DNA of 64,000 bases from contig NZ_NHMK01000009.1 in NCBI RefSeq assembly GCF_002198095.1, forward strand, positions 558,001-622,000, read 5' to 3'. The notes below the pieces were generated by a model. It was not told where the DNA came from and ran no database searches. It was given only the letters and a program-made list of their open reading frames with translations. This DNA is from Deinococcus indicus. Its GTDB lineage: Bacteria > Deinococcota > Deinococci > Deinococcales > Deinococcaceae. Below are positions 9,658 to 25,469 of this stretch, one piece after another. The stretch's first letter is position 1; each line of letters starts with the position of its first letter. Made by a program: the position numbers and the translations under genes.

Positions 9658-10956
9658 ATGACCAAAGCGTTCCCGGCCGTCCTGCCCGCCCTCGCCGCCG
9701 CCCTCGCCCTCGGCAGCGCCGGCGCCACCGACCTGCGCATCTACCCCAGCTTCACCGAGGTCCGCCAGCCCGTCACCGCCACCGGCACCAGCCTGAACGT
9801 CACCCTGCCCCAGTCCGCCTGGGAAAGCGTGCTGCCCGGCAGCCTCGACCTCGAAGGCCTGCCGTTCAGCAGCGCCGCCCAGACCCTCCAGAGCAACTGG
9901 CTGAGCGGCCTCGAAGGCCAGACCGTGTTCCTGCGCCGCGGCGACACCACCGAACCCGTCACCCTCGTGCGCGCCCGCGACCTGCTCGTCAAGGACGCCC
10001 AGGGCCGCTTCTTCAACGTCCGCTTCGAGGACCTGTCCTTCAGCGCCGCGCCCCCCCTGAACCCCCAGAGCCCCAGCCAGACCCTGACCTACACCCTGCC
10101 CCGCGCCGGAGCCGGCACCCTGACCTACCTGACCCGCGCCGTCACCTGGAGCCCCCGCTACACCCTGAACGCCAGCAGCGCCGGCGCGAACCTGACCGCC
10201 CTGGCCGACCTGCGCAACACCACCGACCTCGCCTACGACGTGCAGAACACCGAACTGTACGCCGGAGACGTCACCGTGCAGGCCAACCCGCAGGCCGAAG
10301 CCGCCGGATTCGCCGCCGATATGGTCATGCGCGCCGTCCCCAGCGCCGCCGCCCCCGTCCCCAAGATCCAGAGCCAGGGCGAACTGCGCGGCCTGACCCG
10401 CTACGACCTCACCACGCCCTTCACGCTGCCCGCCAACTCCGTCATCACCCTGCCGTTCCTCACCCCCAAACTCAGCCGATTCGAACGCTACGCCGGGCTG
10501 GAGACCTACTTCGGCACCGGCACCCGCACCGGCACCCTCAACCGCTCCTACCGCCTGGAAGCCGACCAGCGCCTCCCCGCCGGACCCCTCACCGTCCGCG
10601 AGGACGGCCGCCTCGTCGGCCAGACCACCCTCCCCGACACCCGCAAGGGCGGCACCATCGACTTCTCCCTGGGCGAAGACCCCGACATCGAATACACCCG
10701 TACCGCCGCCCAGACCGCCCAGGTCAAGGACGCCAACGGCAACGTCACCAAGACCACCTACCGCGTCACATACGCCTTCGAGAGCAGCAAGGACCGCGCC
10801 GTCCGCGCCGAGATCACCGAACGCATCGGCGGCCGCGTCATCATCATCGACACCAGCGCCCCCGTCAGGAACCAGGGCACCGCGAACCTCCGGGTGGACG
10901 TCCCCGCCAAGGGCAAGATCAGCAAGAGCTTCACCGTCGTGATCGACAACAGCTGA
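9658..10956 (+). CDS. DUF4139-type secreted protein
   Basis: A 432-residue secreted protein. The signal peptide is MTKAFPAVLPALAAALALGSAGA. The body is a beta-rich domain of the DUF4139 type (the C-terminal domain of MuiA-like proteins), with recognisable stretches YLTRAVTWSPRYTLN, ADLRNTTDLAYDVQNTELYAGDV and the C-terminal KISKSFTVVID. The N-terminal coiled-coil domain of full MuiA proteins is missing; instead residues 23-145 form another beta-like region. Function is unknown; a cell-surface role is an inference from export. It stands alone between terminators and the leftward met genes. Confidence 0.8.
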   Translation: MTKAFPAVLPALAAALALGSAGATDLRIYPSFTEVRQPVTATGTSLNVTLPQSAWESVLPGSLDLEGLPFSSAAQTLQSNWLSGLEGQTVFLRRGDTTEPVTLVRARDLLVKDAQGRFFNVRFEDLSFSAAPPLNPQSPSQTLTYTLPRAGAGTLTYLTRAVTWSPRYTLNASSAGANLTALADLRNTTDLAYDVQNTELYAGDVTVQANPQAEAAGFAADMVMRAVPSAAAPVPKIQSQGELRGLTRYDLTTPFTLPANSVITLPFLTPKLSRFERYAGLETYFGTGTRTGTLNRSYRLEADQRLPAGPLTVREDGRLVGQTTLPDTRKGGTIDFSLGEDPDIEYTRTAAQTAQVKDANGNVTKTTYRVTYAFESSKDRAVRAEITERIGGRVIIIDTSAPVRNQGTANLRVDVPAKGKISKSFTVVIDNS

Positions 10957-11273
10957 AGCTTCAGCTCGATTCGGGTCTTCCAGACGTTCCTGGGAGGCCC
11001 GATTCATTTGCCCCACCTCCCAACCCCCATCCCCAGGGGGGACGGGGGAGCAGGCGTTGCACTGGGCAAGAGTTTCTTTCGGCGCGGCGTGTTTGTGTTG
11101 GTCGCTGACGGGTCCGGCCTCGACGCCATCCTTCCGCGCCCGCTGGAAGGCCCGCGCGCTTCGCGCACGACGGCTGGTGGCAGTCGGCGGTCAGATGATC
11201 GGTGGGACGGTTCGCATTGCTGATCTACCTTTCCAGCTTCAGCCAGGGGCCGGGGTCGTGTAGAGCCTGTCGC
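10957..11273. other. Convergent intergenic region
   Basis: About 317 bp between two converging genes, without a believable ORF. A C-rich/G-rich palindromic run at 10999-11049 (CCCCACCTCCCAACC ... GGGGGGACGGGGGAGC) resembles in composition the central hairpin of the family-2 repeats but lacks their ends, so it may be a decayed relative or simply a convergent terminator. Confidence 0.4.
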
Positions 11274-12010
11274 TCAGAGAATGCCTTCCAGGTACGCCTG
11301 TACGTCCACCTTCACGGGCATGAAGTACGCGTGCTGGTCGCGCTCGCGGGCGAAGGCCAGCAGGTCGGCGGCAAAGGCGCGGTTGCATTCCAGGGTGGGT
11401 GTGAACGAACGGGGGAACACGGCGTGGTTACGGGCCCGCCAGTAGTTCAGGCTGGATTCGGTCAGGATGCTGGTCGCGCCCCACCACACCTGCGTGCCGT
11501 CGGGGATCAGGTCACTGTAGGCGTCCATGACGCGCAGATCGAAGAACGGCTGCGTGAAGAACCCGGTCGCGCCCACATCCAGTTTGCGTTCCAAGTAATC
11601 GCGTTCCCGCGCGAACGACTGCCGGTACGGGTCCAGGCCCGCGTACACGGTCAGGTGCGGAGCCTCGCGGCGCAGGCGGCGGATCAGGTCCACGGCGTCC
11701 TGGTCGTACACCCGCGCGCTCATGTCCGCCGGAGCGTCGCCCGTCACGACCAGCACCTCGGTGATGCCGTGCTGCTCCAGCGTGCCCAGGAACGGCAGAG
11801 GCTCACGCGGATTGAAATCCACGGCCCGCAGGTGCGGCACCGCCCGGTACGCGGGCCGGGCGAACGCGCACCCCAACCACGACCGCAACGAGTACCGCGT
11901 CAGATCCGGAATGTTCACCGTGTCCACGCCCGGCAGCGCCGCCACCACCTGCGCGATCTCGCCCCGCAACCCACTGCGCGACCGGGGTACGAGTTCAATG
12001 GACACGCGGG

Positions 12011-12014
<4 letters not shown>
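11274..12014 (-). CDS. metF: Methylenetetrahydrofolate reductase family protein (short form)
   Basis: Predicted FAD-dependent TIM-barrel enzyme making 5-methyl-THF, the methyl donor for the adjacent MetH. At 246 residues it is shorter than canonical MetF (about 290-300) and starts [12 protein letters not shown] instead of the usual FEFFPP motif, so it belongs to a divergent subgroup. Supporting segments are [21 protein letters not shown] and [16 protein letters not shown], which match the family's central strands and the TQP(F/L)F motif. The ATG at 12014 overlaps the metH TGA by 4 nt; the pair is one transcript under the SAM riboswitch. The reaction is inferred from family and context. Confidence 0.82.
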
Positions 12015-15754
<3,740 letters not shown>

Positions 15755-15768
15755 GGTCCACCCCTGTC

Positions 15769-15794
15769 AAACAGAAAGCCGCCCGGTGGCGGCC
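15769..15794 (-). terminator. Expression-platform terminator of the metH SAM riboswitch
   Basis: On the minus strand GGCCGCC (15794-15788) pairs with GGGCGGC (15784-15778), followed by TTTCTGTTT. It sits between the riboswitch aptamer and the metH ATG, where a SAM-responsive intrinsic terminator is expected. Confidence 0.8.
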
Positions 15795-15847
15795 TCGAAA
15801 GTCTCTGTGCGCGATTGCTGCGCCGCTCCTGGGCCATCGTCCCCGCT

Positions 15848-15966
15848 CGCGCCATCGTCAGCGCACCCACGCGGGTCTTCTCTGAAAGCACCGTTGCCGC
15901 GATGAGGGCCGGTTGCCTCGCCATCACAGGGCAGAAAATCCCCTCCGGCGACTCTGGATGACCGCG
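15848..15966 (-). promoter_or_regulatory. SAM-I (S-box) riboswitch upstream of metH
   Basis: Read on the minus strand, this 119-nt segment has the S-box core in order: P1 5' arm CGCGGTCATC, the AGAG element (CATCCAGAG), GCCGGAGGG, TGCCCTGTGATGGCG, GGCAACC, then CGGTGCT. P1 closes with GATGGCGCG (15856-15848), giving 9 pairs with one bulged G. P2 (TCGCC/GGCGA, AGGG/CCCT), P3 (ACCG/CGGT) and P4 (ACCC/GGGT) can all form. High SAM should favour the downstream terminator and switch off metH-metF. No cobalamin-riboswitch B12 box was seen. Confidence 0.9.
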
Positions 15967-16104
15967 CCCGGCGGGCACGATGAGGGCAGCATAGCGCACC
16001 CCCACGGCCGCAAAAGGGGGGTGGAGTGGACAACGCCCCCACCCACCCCCGCCCCAGCACGGCCCCGCCCGGCCACCCGCCGGAGTCCGTACCGGTCCAT
16101 AACG

Positions 16105-16953
<849 letters not shown>

Positions 16954-17022
16954 GCGCCCGAGGCTACCGCACCGCGTCCCAACCCGCCCACCCGGCCGAT
17001 AGACGTGGGTACAGTACGGAAC

Positions 17023-18438
17023 GTGACCCTGACCATGCCCGACCCGATCCTCGATCTGGACGTCTGCTCCCTGGCCGCCGCCACCCGCCGCGGCGACCTG
17101 ACCGCCAGCGAGGTCACCCGCACCTACCTGACCCGCCTGCACGCCCTGAACCCCCACCTGCGCGCCGTGATCACCGTCAACCCCGACGCGCAGCGCAGCG
17201 CCGACACCCTGGATGCCCTGAGCGAGCCCCGGCGCGGCCCGCTGCACGGCGTTCCCGTCCTGATCAAGGACAACATCGACGTGGCCGGCCTGCCCACCAC
17301 CGCCGGCAGCCGCCTGCTGCTGGAGCACGTGCCCGCGCAGGACGCCCCGCTCGTCGCGCGCCTGCGGGCCGCCGGGGCCGTCATCCTGGGCAAGGCCAAC
17401 ATGACCGAATGGGCGAACTTCATGACCGTCGGCATGAGCAACGGCTACTCCAGCGCCGGCGGGCAGACCCTCAACCCCTGGGGCGACACCCTGGACACCG
17501 GCGGCAGCAGCAGCGGCAGCGGCGTGGCCGTCGCCGCGCGCCTGTGCGCCGCCGCCATCGGCACCGAAACCAGCGGCAGCATCGTCAGTCCCGCCCACCA
17601 GAACGGCGTGATCGGCCTGAAACCCACCCTGGGCCTCGTGCCGCGCACCGGCATCGTTCCCATCAGCCACAGCCAGGACACCGCCGGACCCATCACCCGC
17701 AGCGCCCGCGACGCCGCCCTGATCCTGAGCGTCATCGCCGGCCCCGACCCGCACGACGAGGCCAGCCGCCGCCGCCCCGTCCCCGACCTGCGCGTCCGCA
17801 GCGGCGTGCTCGGCGGCGCGCACCTCGGCATCATCCGCGACGAACCGCACGCCACGCCCGCCGAACAGGCCGCCCTGGACCACCTCTGCGCCCGCCTGGA
17901 CAGCCTGAACGTCACCCGCCTGGACGTGACCTTCCCCACCCGCCAGGAACTGAACGCCAGCGGCTGGAACCTCGAAGTCCTCGAATACGAATTCAGGGGC
18001 GACCTGAACGCCTACCTCGCCGGCGTCACCCACGGCCCCCGCAGCCTCCAGGAAGTCATCGACGCGAACGACCGCGACCCGGAACGCCTGCTGCGCTACG
18101 GCCAGACCCTCCTGCACGCCGCGCAGGGCACGCGCGGCGACGCCAGCGAAACCAACTACCGCCGCGCCCGCACCCGCGACCTGGACCTGACCCGCACGCG
18201 CGGCTTCGACCAGCTGTTCGCGCGCGGCCTGGACATCCTGATCTTCCCCGGCATCCACGGCTGCGGTCTGGCCGCCAAGGCCGGCTACCCCAGCCTCGCC
18301 CTGCCCGTCACGCCCCCCGGCACCGACACGCCCGGCGGCGCCCTGCTCGTCGCGCCCGCCGGACAGGACGGCCGCCTCCTGTCGCTGGCCTCCGAACTGA
18401 ACCGAGAACTCGGCGGGGTGCGTTTCCCGGCGGTGTAG
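17023..18438 (+). CDS. Amidase signature family protein
   Basis: Hydrolase of the amidase-signature superfamily; 471 residues from GTG 17023. The Ser-cisSer-Lys triad is visible: Lys in [14 protein letters not shown], cis-Ser in the Gly/Ser-rich [15 protein letters not shown], and nucleophile Ser in [16 protein letters not shown]. The C-terminal half ([36 protein letters not shown]) is typical of stand-alone amidases rather than GatA. GTG 17023 is favoured over ATG 17035 because TACAGT (17010-17015) lies 7 nt upstream, a leaderless signature. Substrate unknown. Confidence 0.9.
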   Translation: MTLTMPDPILDLDVCSLAAATRRGDLTASEVTRTYLTRLHALNPHLRAVITVNPDAQRSADTLDALSEPRRGPLHGVPVLIKDNIDVAGLPTTAGSRLLLEHVPAQDAPLVARLRAAGAVILGKANMTEWANFMTVGMSNGYSSAGGQTLNPWGDTLDTGGSSSGSGVAVAARLCAAAIGTETSGSIVSPAHQNGVIGLKPTLGLVPRTGIVPISHSQDTAGPITRSARDAALILSVIAGPDPHDEASRRRPVPDLRVRSGVLGGAHLGIIRDEPHATPAEQAALDHLCARLDSLNVTRLDVTFPTRQELNASGWNLEVLEYEFRGDLNAYLAGVTHGPRSLQEVIDANDRDPERLLRYGQTLLHAAQGTRGDASETNYRRARTRDLDLTRTRGFDQLFARGLDILIFPGIHGCGLAAKAGYPSLALPVTPPGTDTPGGALLVAPAGQDGRLLSLASELNRELGGVRFPAV

Positions 18439-18491
18439 GAGGGGAGTGGATGGTCCTGACGTGGGCGGTCCGGCCGCGCACACGCTCCTGA

Positions 18492-18515
18492 CCATCAACC
18501 ATCAACCATCAACCT
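18492..18515 (-). repeat. Heptad repeat arm at the 3' end of minC
   Basis: Three CATCAAC-type heptads on the plus strand (GTTGATG on the minC strand), starting directly after the minC TAG stop. Only one arm of the palindrome found in metH is present. Confidence 0.7.
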
Positions 18516-19131
18516 ACTTCTGCGTGTCGATCTGGATGACCCCTGCGTTCAGGCGGGCGATCTCGGCGGTGGGTTGGTCGTCGCGGTGACGCATGTTGTT
18601 CAGGCTGCTGCCCTCGGGCGCGCGGGCGACGGCGTCACCGATGCGGATCTGGGCGCTGGCGATGGGTCGCGCCCACACGATGGCGTCGCTGTGACCGCCG
18701 CTGCCGGCATGTGCCACGCCGCGCAGCGCGCCGATCACGATCACGTCGCCGCCGGCCACGATCTCCGCGCCGGGGTTCACGTCGCCCAGCACGATCACGC
18801 TGCCCGGGTACTCGCCGCGGAATCCGGCGCGCAGGGTGTTCGGGACGATCACGGTCCGCGCTGGCGGCAGGGGCGGCCGCGTGTCCGGGGCGGGGGCGGG
18901 CGCGGTGACGGTCACGCGCGGCGCGCGGATCCGGCCGGGGGTGCCGCCGGCCGCGCGGACGTGCGCGAGCGCCGCTTCCAGGGCCAGCGGGTCGGCGTCG
19001 CCCTGCACTTCCAGGGTCACGTGGGTGCCGAGCAGGTCGGCGCGCACGGCGAGGGACTCGTTGACCGAGTCGGCCGTGTCACCGGGTTCGAGCAGGAGGT
19101 TCATGCCGCCAAGCGTGCCGCGCAACTTCAT
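18514..19131 (-). CDS. minC: Septum site-determining protein MinC
   Basis: Cell-division inhibitor that antagonises FtsZ; 205 residues. The C-terminal beta-helix domain is clear: SVIVLGDVNPGAEIVAGGDVIVIGALRGVAHAG, then IVWARPIASAQIRIGD. The N-terminal domain (residues 1-90) is short and followed by a Pro-rich linker (APAPAPDTRPPLPPA). MinD and MinE are not neighbours. The ATG at 19131 is 7 nt behind TAGATT (19144-19139), so probably leaderless. The stop codon abuts a heptad repeat. Confidence 0.93.
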   Translation of the reverse strand: MKLRGTLGGMNLLLEPGDTADSVNESLAVRADLLGTHVTLEVQGDADPLALEAALAHVRAAGGTPGRIRAPRVTVTAPAPAPDTRPPLPPARTVIVPNTLRAGFRGEYPGSVIVLGDVNPGAEIVAGGDVIVIGALRGVAHAGSGGHSDAIVWARPIASAQIRIGDAVARAPEGSSLNNMRHRDDQPTAEIARLNAGVIQIDTQK

Positions 19132-19324
19132 GAGACCCAATCTAGAGCATCGCCGGGCCGGGTCAGGGGAACGCCGCGCCGTTCTGGACCGGGTGCAGCG
19201 CCGCCCGGCTGCGGGCGTGCAGGTCGCCTTTTCTGAGGACTGGGCGCGGGATTTCTTCACGTTCAAGGCCGGGGCGTGGGCGGGTGCGGCGCACGGGCGC
19301 GGGGGATGGTGTACCATGAGCCTC

Positions 19325-19360
19325 ATGCTTTTCAAGGAGAACACCTTTGGTGCAGCTTGA
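19325..19360 (+). CDS. Possible leaderless 11-residue leader peptide of the S1-domain gene
   Basis: ATG at 19325 lies exactly 7 nt behind TACCAT (19312-19317) and opens MLFKENTFGAA, ending in a TGA inside the S1-domain gene. The AAGGAG ribosome site of that gene is inside this mini-ORF. Ribosomes loading on the leaderless ATG would pass over the downstream initiation region, so a coupling or attenuation role is conceivable. Translation is not proven. Confidence 0.35.
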   Translation: MLFKENTFGAA

Positions 19361-19727
19361 TTCCGGCGCGGTCGTGGAGGGCCGCGTGACGCGCGTGACC
19401 GACTTCGGCGCGTTCATTCAGTTCGAGAACGGCGAGACGGGCCTCGTGCACATCTCGCAGATCGCCCATTCGTTCGTGCGCAACATCCACGACCACGTCC
19501 GCGAAGGCGAGAACGTGGAAGTGAAGGTGCTGGGCCGCGACGAGCGGGGCCGACTCGACCTTTCGATCAAGGAACTGCTCGAGGAGCCCGAGGAGGTGCC
19601 CCGCCCCCGCGCGATCGGACGGCAGAGCCCTCAGTTCGAGGCCAAGCTCCGTTCCTTCATGCGTGACGCCAAGGAACGCACCACCGCTGGCGGTGGGAAG
19701 AAACCCGCAGGCAAACGCAAGAAGTAA
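19347..19727 (+). CDS. S1-domain RNA-binding protein
   Basis: Single S1 (OB-fold) domain protein, 126 residues. The domain runs from about residue 6 to 75: SGAVVEGRVTRVTDFGAFIQ, then GLVHISQIAHSFVRNIHDHV and VKVLGRDERGRLDLSIKEL. A basic tail ends KKPAGKRKK. This architecture resembles the YugI/CvfD type of general stress or ribosome-associated RNA-binding proteins. The start is TTG 19347 or GTG 19350, 7-10 nt after AAGGAG (19334-19339). A strong terminator follows. Confidence 0.9.
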   Translation: MVQLDSGAVVEGRVTRVTDFGAFIQFENGETGLVHISQIAHSFVRNIHDHVREGENVEVKVLGRDERGRLDLSIKELLEEPEEVPRPRAIGRQSPQFEAKLRSFMRDAKERTTAGGGKKPAGKRKK

Positions 19728-19774
19728 CCCTCCGACCCTGCCGCACGGCCTCCTGCCGGAGATCCGTCCAGCTG

Positions 19775-19803
19775 CCGCCCACGCCCCGCGCGTGGGCGGT
19801 TTT
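19775..19803 (+). terminator. Intrinsic terminator after the S1-domain gene
   Basis: CCGCCCACGC (19775-19784) pairs perfectly with GCGTGGGCGG (19790-19799) around a 5-nt loop, followed by TTTT. Confidence 0.85.
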
Positions 19804-19808
19804 CCTGT

Positions 19809-19859
19809 TGCCGCGCCGCCCTGTCTGCCGCGCCGCCCTGTCTGCCGCGCCGCCCTGAC
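19809..19859 (+). repeat. Three 17-bp tandem repeats
   Basis: The unit TGCCGCGCCGCCCTGTC occurs three times head to tail, with one change in the last unit. It lies between the terminator and the HtrA start and is too short and too regular to be a gene. Confidence 0.85.
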
Positions 19860-19915
19860 GCAGGTCAAGGAGGAGTGCGGGCGTTTTAACCAAGCTGTAA
19901 CGGGCTCCTTTCAGA

Positions 19916-21250
<1,335 letters not shown>

Positions 21251-21282
21251 AGCCGCGTCCAGCCCGCGTCAGCCGAACAGAC

Positions 21283-21564
21283 CTAACCGAACAGTGGGCC
21301 GAGATCGGTCATCACGCCGGTCGCCTGGGCGGGCGTGAACACGTACGAGCCGAACACCGCGTGGAATTCGTCGTGGGTGAGGTGGCGGGTCTGGCCGCTG
21401 GGGCCGGTCGCCTGGACCTGTTCGCCGCGTGCGGTCAGGCGGTACTCGCCGAGTTCGCGGACGCTGGCTTTCTTGCCGCGTCCGGCGCGGAGCAGGGCGG
21501 TCACGCGGTGCTCGCAGCCGCCCCTGACGCTCAGGAATTCCAGGAGTTCGGCCGGGGTCAACAT
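21283..21564 (-). CDS. Small conserved-looking hypothetical protein
   Basis: A 93-residue soluble protein I do not recognise. It starts MLTPAELLEFLSVRGGCEHRV and has a mixed helix/strand composition with a basic middle (RAGRGKKASVRELGEYRL) and an aromatic C-terminal part (HDEFHAVFGSYVFTPAQATGV). It has no Cys pair beyond a single Cys and no membrane segment. It lies between the convergent htrA gene and lysZ, on the lysZ strand with a 67-bp gap. Normal codon use supports it being real. Confidence 0.65.
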   Translation of the reverse strand: MLTPAELLEFLSVRGGCEHRVTALLRAGRGKKASVRELGEYRLTARGEQVQATGPSGQTRHLTHDEFHAVFGSYVFTPAQATGVMTDLGPLFG

Positions 21565-21631
21565 CGGCTGGGAAGCATAGCACCCCCGCCCGCCCAGGCG
21601 GGAGAGGGAGGCGGAGGGTTGCAGGCTGGGA

Positions 21632-22435
<804 letters not shown>

Positions 22436-22507
22436 GCGGCGCATCCTAACGCATGATAGGAATGAAGGTCAAATGATTTTCAATTGATAGGGGAGGGTGG
22501 GAGCGGC

Positions 22508-22831
22508 TCAGATCCAGACGACCAGCGCCAGCAGCGCCGCCCACGCGACGGCCCACCACAGGCAGATGCCCCGGAAGACCCGCTGGTACGCCACCTTGCG
22601 GGTCTTGTGCCGGAAGACCTGCTGCGCCGCCCACGACCCGGCCCAGCCGCCCAGCCGCTCGAAGCGGTGCAGCGTCGCCTCCGGCAGGCGCCCCTCGCGG
22701 GCCTGCGCCAGCTGCTTGTCCCGCCACACCGCCACGAACGCCACCAGCCCCCACACGACCTGCCACGCCACGAACGCGCGCAGCAGCGTGTCCAGCAGGG
22801 CCGGGACGTTCAGCTGCCAGTCACTGCCCAC
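22508..22831 (-). CDS. DUF1294-family membrane protein
   Basis: A 107-residue integral membrane protein of the DUF1294 type. It has two or three hydrophobic helices (AFVAWQVVWGLVAFVAVW and ICLWWAVAWAALLALVVWI) around the family motif RFERLGGWAGSWAAQQVFRHKTRKVAYQRVF. It begins with GTG 24 bp after the ispH stop and is probably co-transcribed with it. Molecular role unknown. Confidence 0.85.
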   Translation of the reverse strand: MGSDWQLNVPALLDTLLRAFVAWQVVWGLVAFVAVWRDKQLAQAREGRLPEATLHRFERLGGWAGSWAAQQVFRHKTRKVAYQRVFRGICLWWAVAWAALLALVVWI

Positions 22832-22855
22832 CCGCGCCCCTCGTGACGGCGTTCC

Positions 22856-23872
22856 TCACTGCTGCGTGCGGGGCAGCGCCTGCGTGGGCAGGATCTTCTT
22901 CGGCTCGCGGAACTCGATGTTCTCCCACTCGCCCTCCTCGATGACCTCCAGCGCCGGGTTCAGCGCCCGGAAGTGCGCCACGACCGCCTGCACCAGATCG
23001 TCCGGCGTGCTGGCCGCGCTGGTGATCCCCACCGACCGCACCCCGGCCAGATCGACCCCCGCGAGGTCCGCCGCCGTCTCCAGCCGCACGGACCGGCCGC
23101 ACTCGGCCTCCGCGAGTTCCAGCAGGCGCATGCCGTTGCTGGAATGCGTGCTGGTCAGCACCAGGAACAGGTCCACGTGCGGCGCGATTGATTTCACGGC
23201 GTCCTGGCGGTTCTTCGTGGCGTAGCACAGGTCCTCGCTGGGCGGCACCACCAGCGCCGGGAAGCGCCCCCGCAGGATGTCCACGGTGCGGCGCGTGTCG
23301 TCCACGCTGAGGGTCGTCTGGGTCAGGACCACCAGCTTCTGCGGGTCCGGCACCTGCACCGTGTGCGGGTCGTGCAGGCCCTCGCCGGTCTTGCCGAGCA
23401 CGCCCACCAGGATGGTGTTCTCGGGCGCCTCGCCCTGCGTGCCGATGACCTCCTGATGCCGGGCGCTGTCCCCGATCAGCAGGATGGTGTAGCCCTCACG
23501 GGCGTACTTCTTGGCCTCGGTGTGGACCTTGGTGACGAGCGGGCAGGTCGCGTCGATGGTCGCCAGCCCCAGCGCCCGCGCCCGCTCACGCACCGCCGGG
23601 CTGATGCCGTGCGCGCTGAACACGACCGTCTCGCCCCCCTGCGGGAGGGCGTCCACGCCGTCGAGGTCCTCCACGAAATGCACGCCGTACCCCTGCTGAA
23701 GGCGATCCACGACCGTGTGGTTATGCACGATGGAGTGGTACACCGTCACCGGTTTCGACTCGGTCTGCGCGGCCTTCTCGACCGCCTGGATCGCCATGAC
23801 GACCCCCGCGCAGAAGCCGCGCGGCTTGGCAAGGTGAAGCCGCTCAACCACGCGCGACCACCGGAAGGACAC
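22856..23872 (-). CDS. ispH: 4-hydroxy-3-methylbut-2-enyl diphosphate reductase
   Basis: Last enzyme of the MEP isoprenoid pathway, reducing HMBPP to IPP and DMAPP with a 4Fe-4S cluster. The three cluster Cys are in KPRGFCAGV (residue 21), DATCPLV (110) and EDLCYATKN (216). Active-site HSIVHN, SAHGIS and TSTHSSNG are present. The C-terminal tail ([16 protein letters not shown]) is slightly extended. Start is uncertain: GTG 23872 gives 338 residues, GTG 23851 gives 331 and leaves a shorter pre-domain. A leaderless short ORF at 23900-23844 overlaps both. Confidence 0.94.
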   Translation of the reverse strand: MSFRWSRVVERLHLAKPRGFCAGVVMAIQAVEKAAQTESKPVTVYHSIVHNHTVVDRLQQGYGVHFVEDLDGVDALPQGGETVVFSAHGISPAVRERARALGLATIDATCPLVTKVHTEAKKYAREGYTILLIGDSARHQEVIGTQGEAPENTILVGVLGKTGEGLHDPHTVQVPDPQKLVVLTQTTLSVDDTRRTVDILRGRFPALVVPPSEDLCYATKNRQDAVKSIAPHVDLFLVLTSTHSSNGMRLLELAEAECGRSVRLETAADLAGVDLAGVRSVGITSAASTPDDLVQAVVAHFRALNPALEVIEEGEWENIEFREPKKILPTQALPRTQQ

Positions 23873-23900
23873 AGGAGACGGAAGGAACGAACGACGTCAT
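23844..23900 (-). CDS. Possible leaderless 18-residue leader ORF overlapping ispH
   Basis: ATG 23900 lies 7 nt behind TACACT (23913-23908) and opens [18 protein letters not shown], stopping at 23844, inside the start region of ispH in another frame. The -10/start geometry is the same as that of the leaderless genes here, whereas ispH itself has no clear ribosome site. Translation is unproven. Confidence 0.3.
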   Translation of the reverse strand: MTSFVPSVSCVLPVVARG

Positions 23901-23963
23901 GCCCGACAGTGTAATGCCCGCCTGCCACGCAGACCGTGCCCCAGCCGGCACCCCGCGGCCCGG

Positions 23964-25469
23964 TCAGGGGGCGCCCACCGGGATGCGCTCCAGCCACCAC
24001 TCACGCGGCACCGGGCGGCTCGAGGTCCGCCACGCCTCCGCGAACGACGCGTCCTGCGCCGCCACCGCCGCCCCGTCCGAGGTCGCCAGGGCCGCCTCGG
24101 CCAGACCCCACGGCCCCCACGCACTGAAATGAAAGTTGATGCTGCCCGCCACGACCACCGACCGGTCCACGACCAGCGCCTTGGTGTGCAGGGCGAACGT
24201 CGTGTAGCGCGCCTCGAACCGGTCCTCCAGACCGCGCCGCCGCAACTCGCGGCGCAGCAGCGCCACCGCCGAGCGGTTCGTCGGGGCTCCCACCCCGTAA
24301 TCCACCAGCAGCAGCCGCACCCGCACGCCCCGCTCCAGCGCCGCGAGCACCGCCCCGAAGTACGGCGGTTGGTCCTCGGCCCGGCACGGATCGGGCCGCA
24401 GGAACGCGAACCAGCACGTCACGGACGTCCCGAAATCCGCCTGCATCAGGTCCAGGGACTCGCGCGCCGCGCCGATCAGCGCCAGTTGCGCCCGGTCCGC
24501 CTGATCCTCCCCGCCGGGCCGCCGGTACAGCAGGAACGCCCGCGCCTCGCCCGCCCGGACGGCCTCCCGCGCCGCCGGCGGGTGCGACACCGGGTCCGCC
24601 TCGCCCCGCACGCAGGCGGCACTCACGGCGTCCGGCGCGACCAGCGGCGGGCAGCGCAACTGCCACGAGTGCCGCCACAGGTCGTCGAAGGCCGCCACGC
24701 CCGCCTGCGCCGCCGGTCCCCGCACCCGCAGGCCCAGGTCATGCAGGGACCGCGCGCCCGGCACCGGCCCACCCGCCGGCAGGTGCCACGCCGAGAAGTT
24801 GAACCCCGCCACCGTCAGGTCCGTGCCGTCGATCACGTGCAGTTTCACGTGACTGTGCGGCAGGAACCGGAAGGTCAGGACCGACACCTGCCAGCCCAGC
24901 GCCGGGTCCTCCAGCGGGACGCCCAGCGCGCGCAGGTCGCGTGCCAGCACAAGCGCCGGCCCGGTCCCGTCCGGGTCCAGCGGGTCCGGGTAGCCGCCCA
25001 GCAGCGCCCGCACCACCACGCCCTGCGGGTACTCGCCCGGCGCGGCCCGCACCCGCGCGTACAGGTCCCGCACGGCCCGCGCGAAGGTCCAGCCGGGCAT
25101 TCCCGGCCCGCCCCACCACTCCATGGAGGCCAGCAGCACCTCCGAGCGGGCCGCGACCACCTGCTGCGCGATCCGGTCGAAGGCGTCCACCGGCGTGTTC
25201 AGGTCACGGGGCGTACGCAGGAACTCCAGGAACGCGTTCCCGCACGACAGGTCCGACCCGTCCGGCGTGCGGACCGCCTCCCACAGCGCCCGTTCCAGCC
25301 GGTCCGCCGGAGTTGCACACGCGCCCGCCGCGGCCGGGGGCCAGCCCGCCACCACCGCCGGCCGCGCCGGTCCCAGCCACAGCGGCAGCTCCGCCGCTCC
25401 GGCCCAGGCGCTAAGGAAGGCCAGCAGGAACAGCCCCCGCCGCCACAGGCCCACTCCGGCACGCCGCAT
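23964..25469 (-). CDS. Secreted phospholipase D-fold (HKD) protein
   Basis: 501 residues with a signal peptide (RRGLFLLAFLSAWAGAAELP). Two HKD half-sites are complete: HVKLHVID at 207-214 followed by GTDLTVAGFNFS, and HTKALVVD at 428-435 followed by GSINFHFSAWG. The protein is therefore a candidate phosphodiesterase or phosphatidyltransferase of the PLD superfamily, acting outside the cytoplasm. Several Cys (ACATP, LSCGNAF, WQLRCPP, AACVRG, VTCWF, DPCRAED) could form disulfides. TATGCT lies 9 nt before the ATG. Substrate not deducible: phospholipid, cardiolipin-type synthesis or nucleic acid are all possible. Confidence 0.88.
   Translation of the reverse strand: MRRAGVGLWRRGLFLLAFLSAWAGAAELPLWLGPARPAVVAGWPPAAAGACATPADRLERALWEAVRTPDGSDLSCGNAFLEFLRTPRDLNTPVDAFDRIAQQVVAARSEVLLASMEWWGGPGMPGWTFARAVRDLYARVRAAPGEYPQGVVVRALLGGYPDPLDPDGTGPALVLARDLRALGVPLEDPALGWQVSVLTFRFLPHSHVKLHVIDGTDLTVAGFNFSAWHLPAGGPVPGARSLHDLGLRVRGPAAQAGVAAFDDLWRHSWQLRCPPLVAPDAVSAACVRGEADPVSHPPAAREAVRAGEARAFLLYRRPGGEDQADRAQLALIGAARESLDLMQADFGTSVTCWFAFLRPDPCRAEDQPPYFGAVLAALERGVRVRLLLVDYGVGAPTNRSAVALLRRELRRRGLEDRFEARYTTFALHTKALVVDRSVVVAGSINFHFSAWGPWGLAEAALATSDGAAVAAQDASFAEAWRTSSRPVPREWWLERIPVGAP

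Noticed and set aside
10990..11050. Fourth family-2 repeat
   Set aside because: It shares only a C-run/G-run hairpin composition; neither AATGGTGCGGAC end nor the GAAGACGTGTTCC segment is present.
15848..15966. Cobalamin riboswitch as the metH leader
   Set aside because: No B12 box, whereas every core element of the SAM-I class is present in order with a closing P1 stem.
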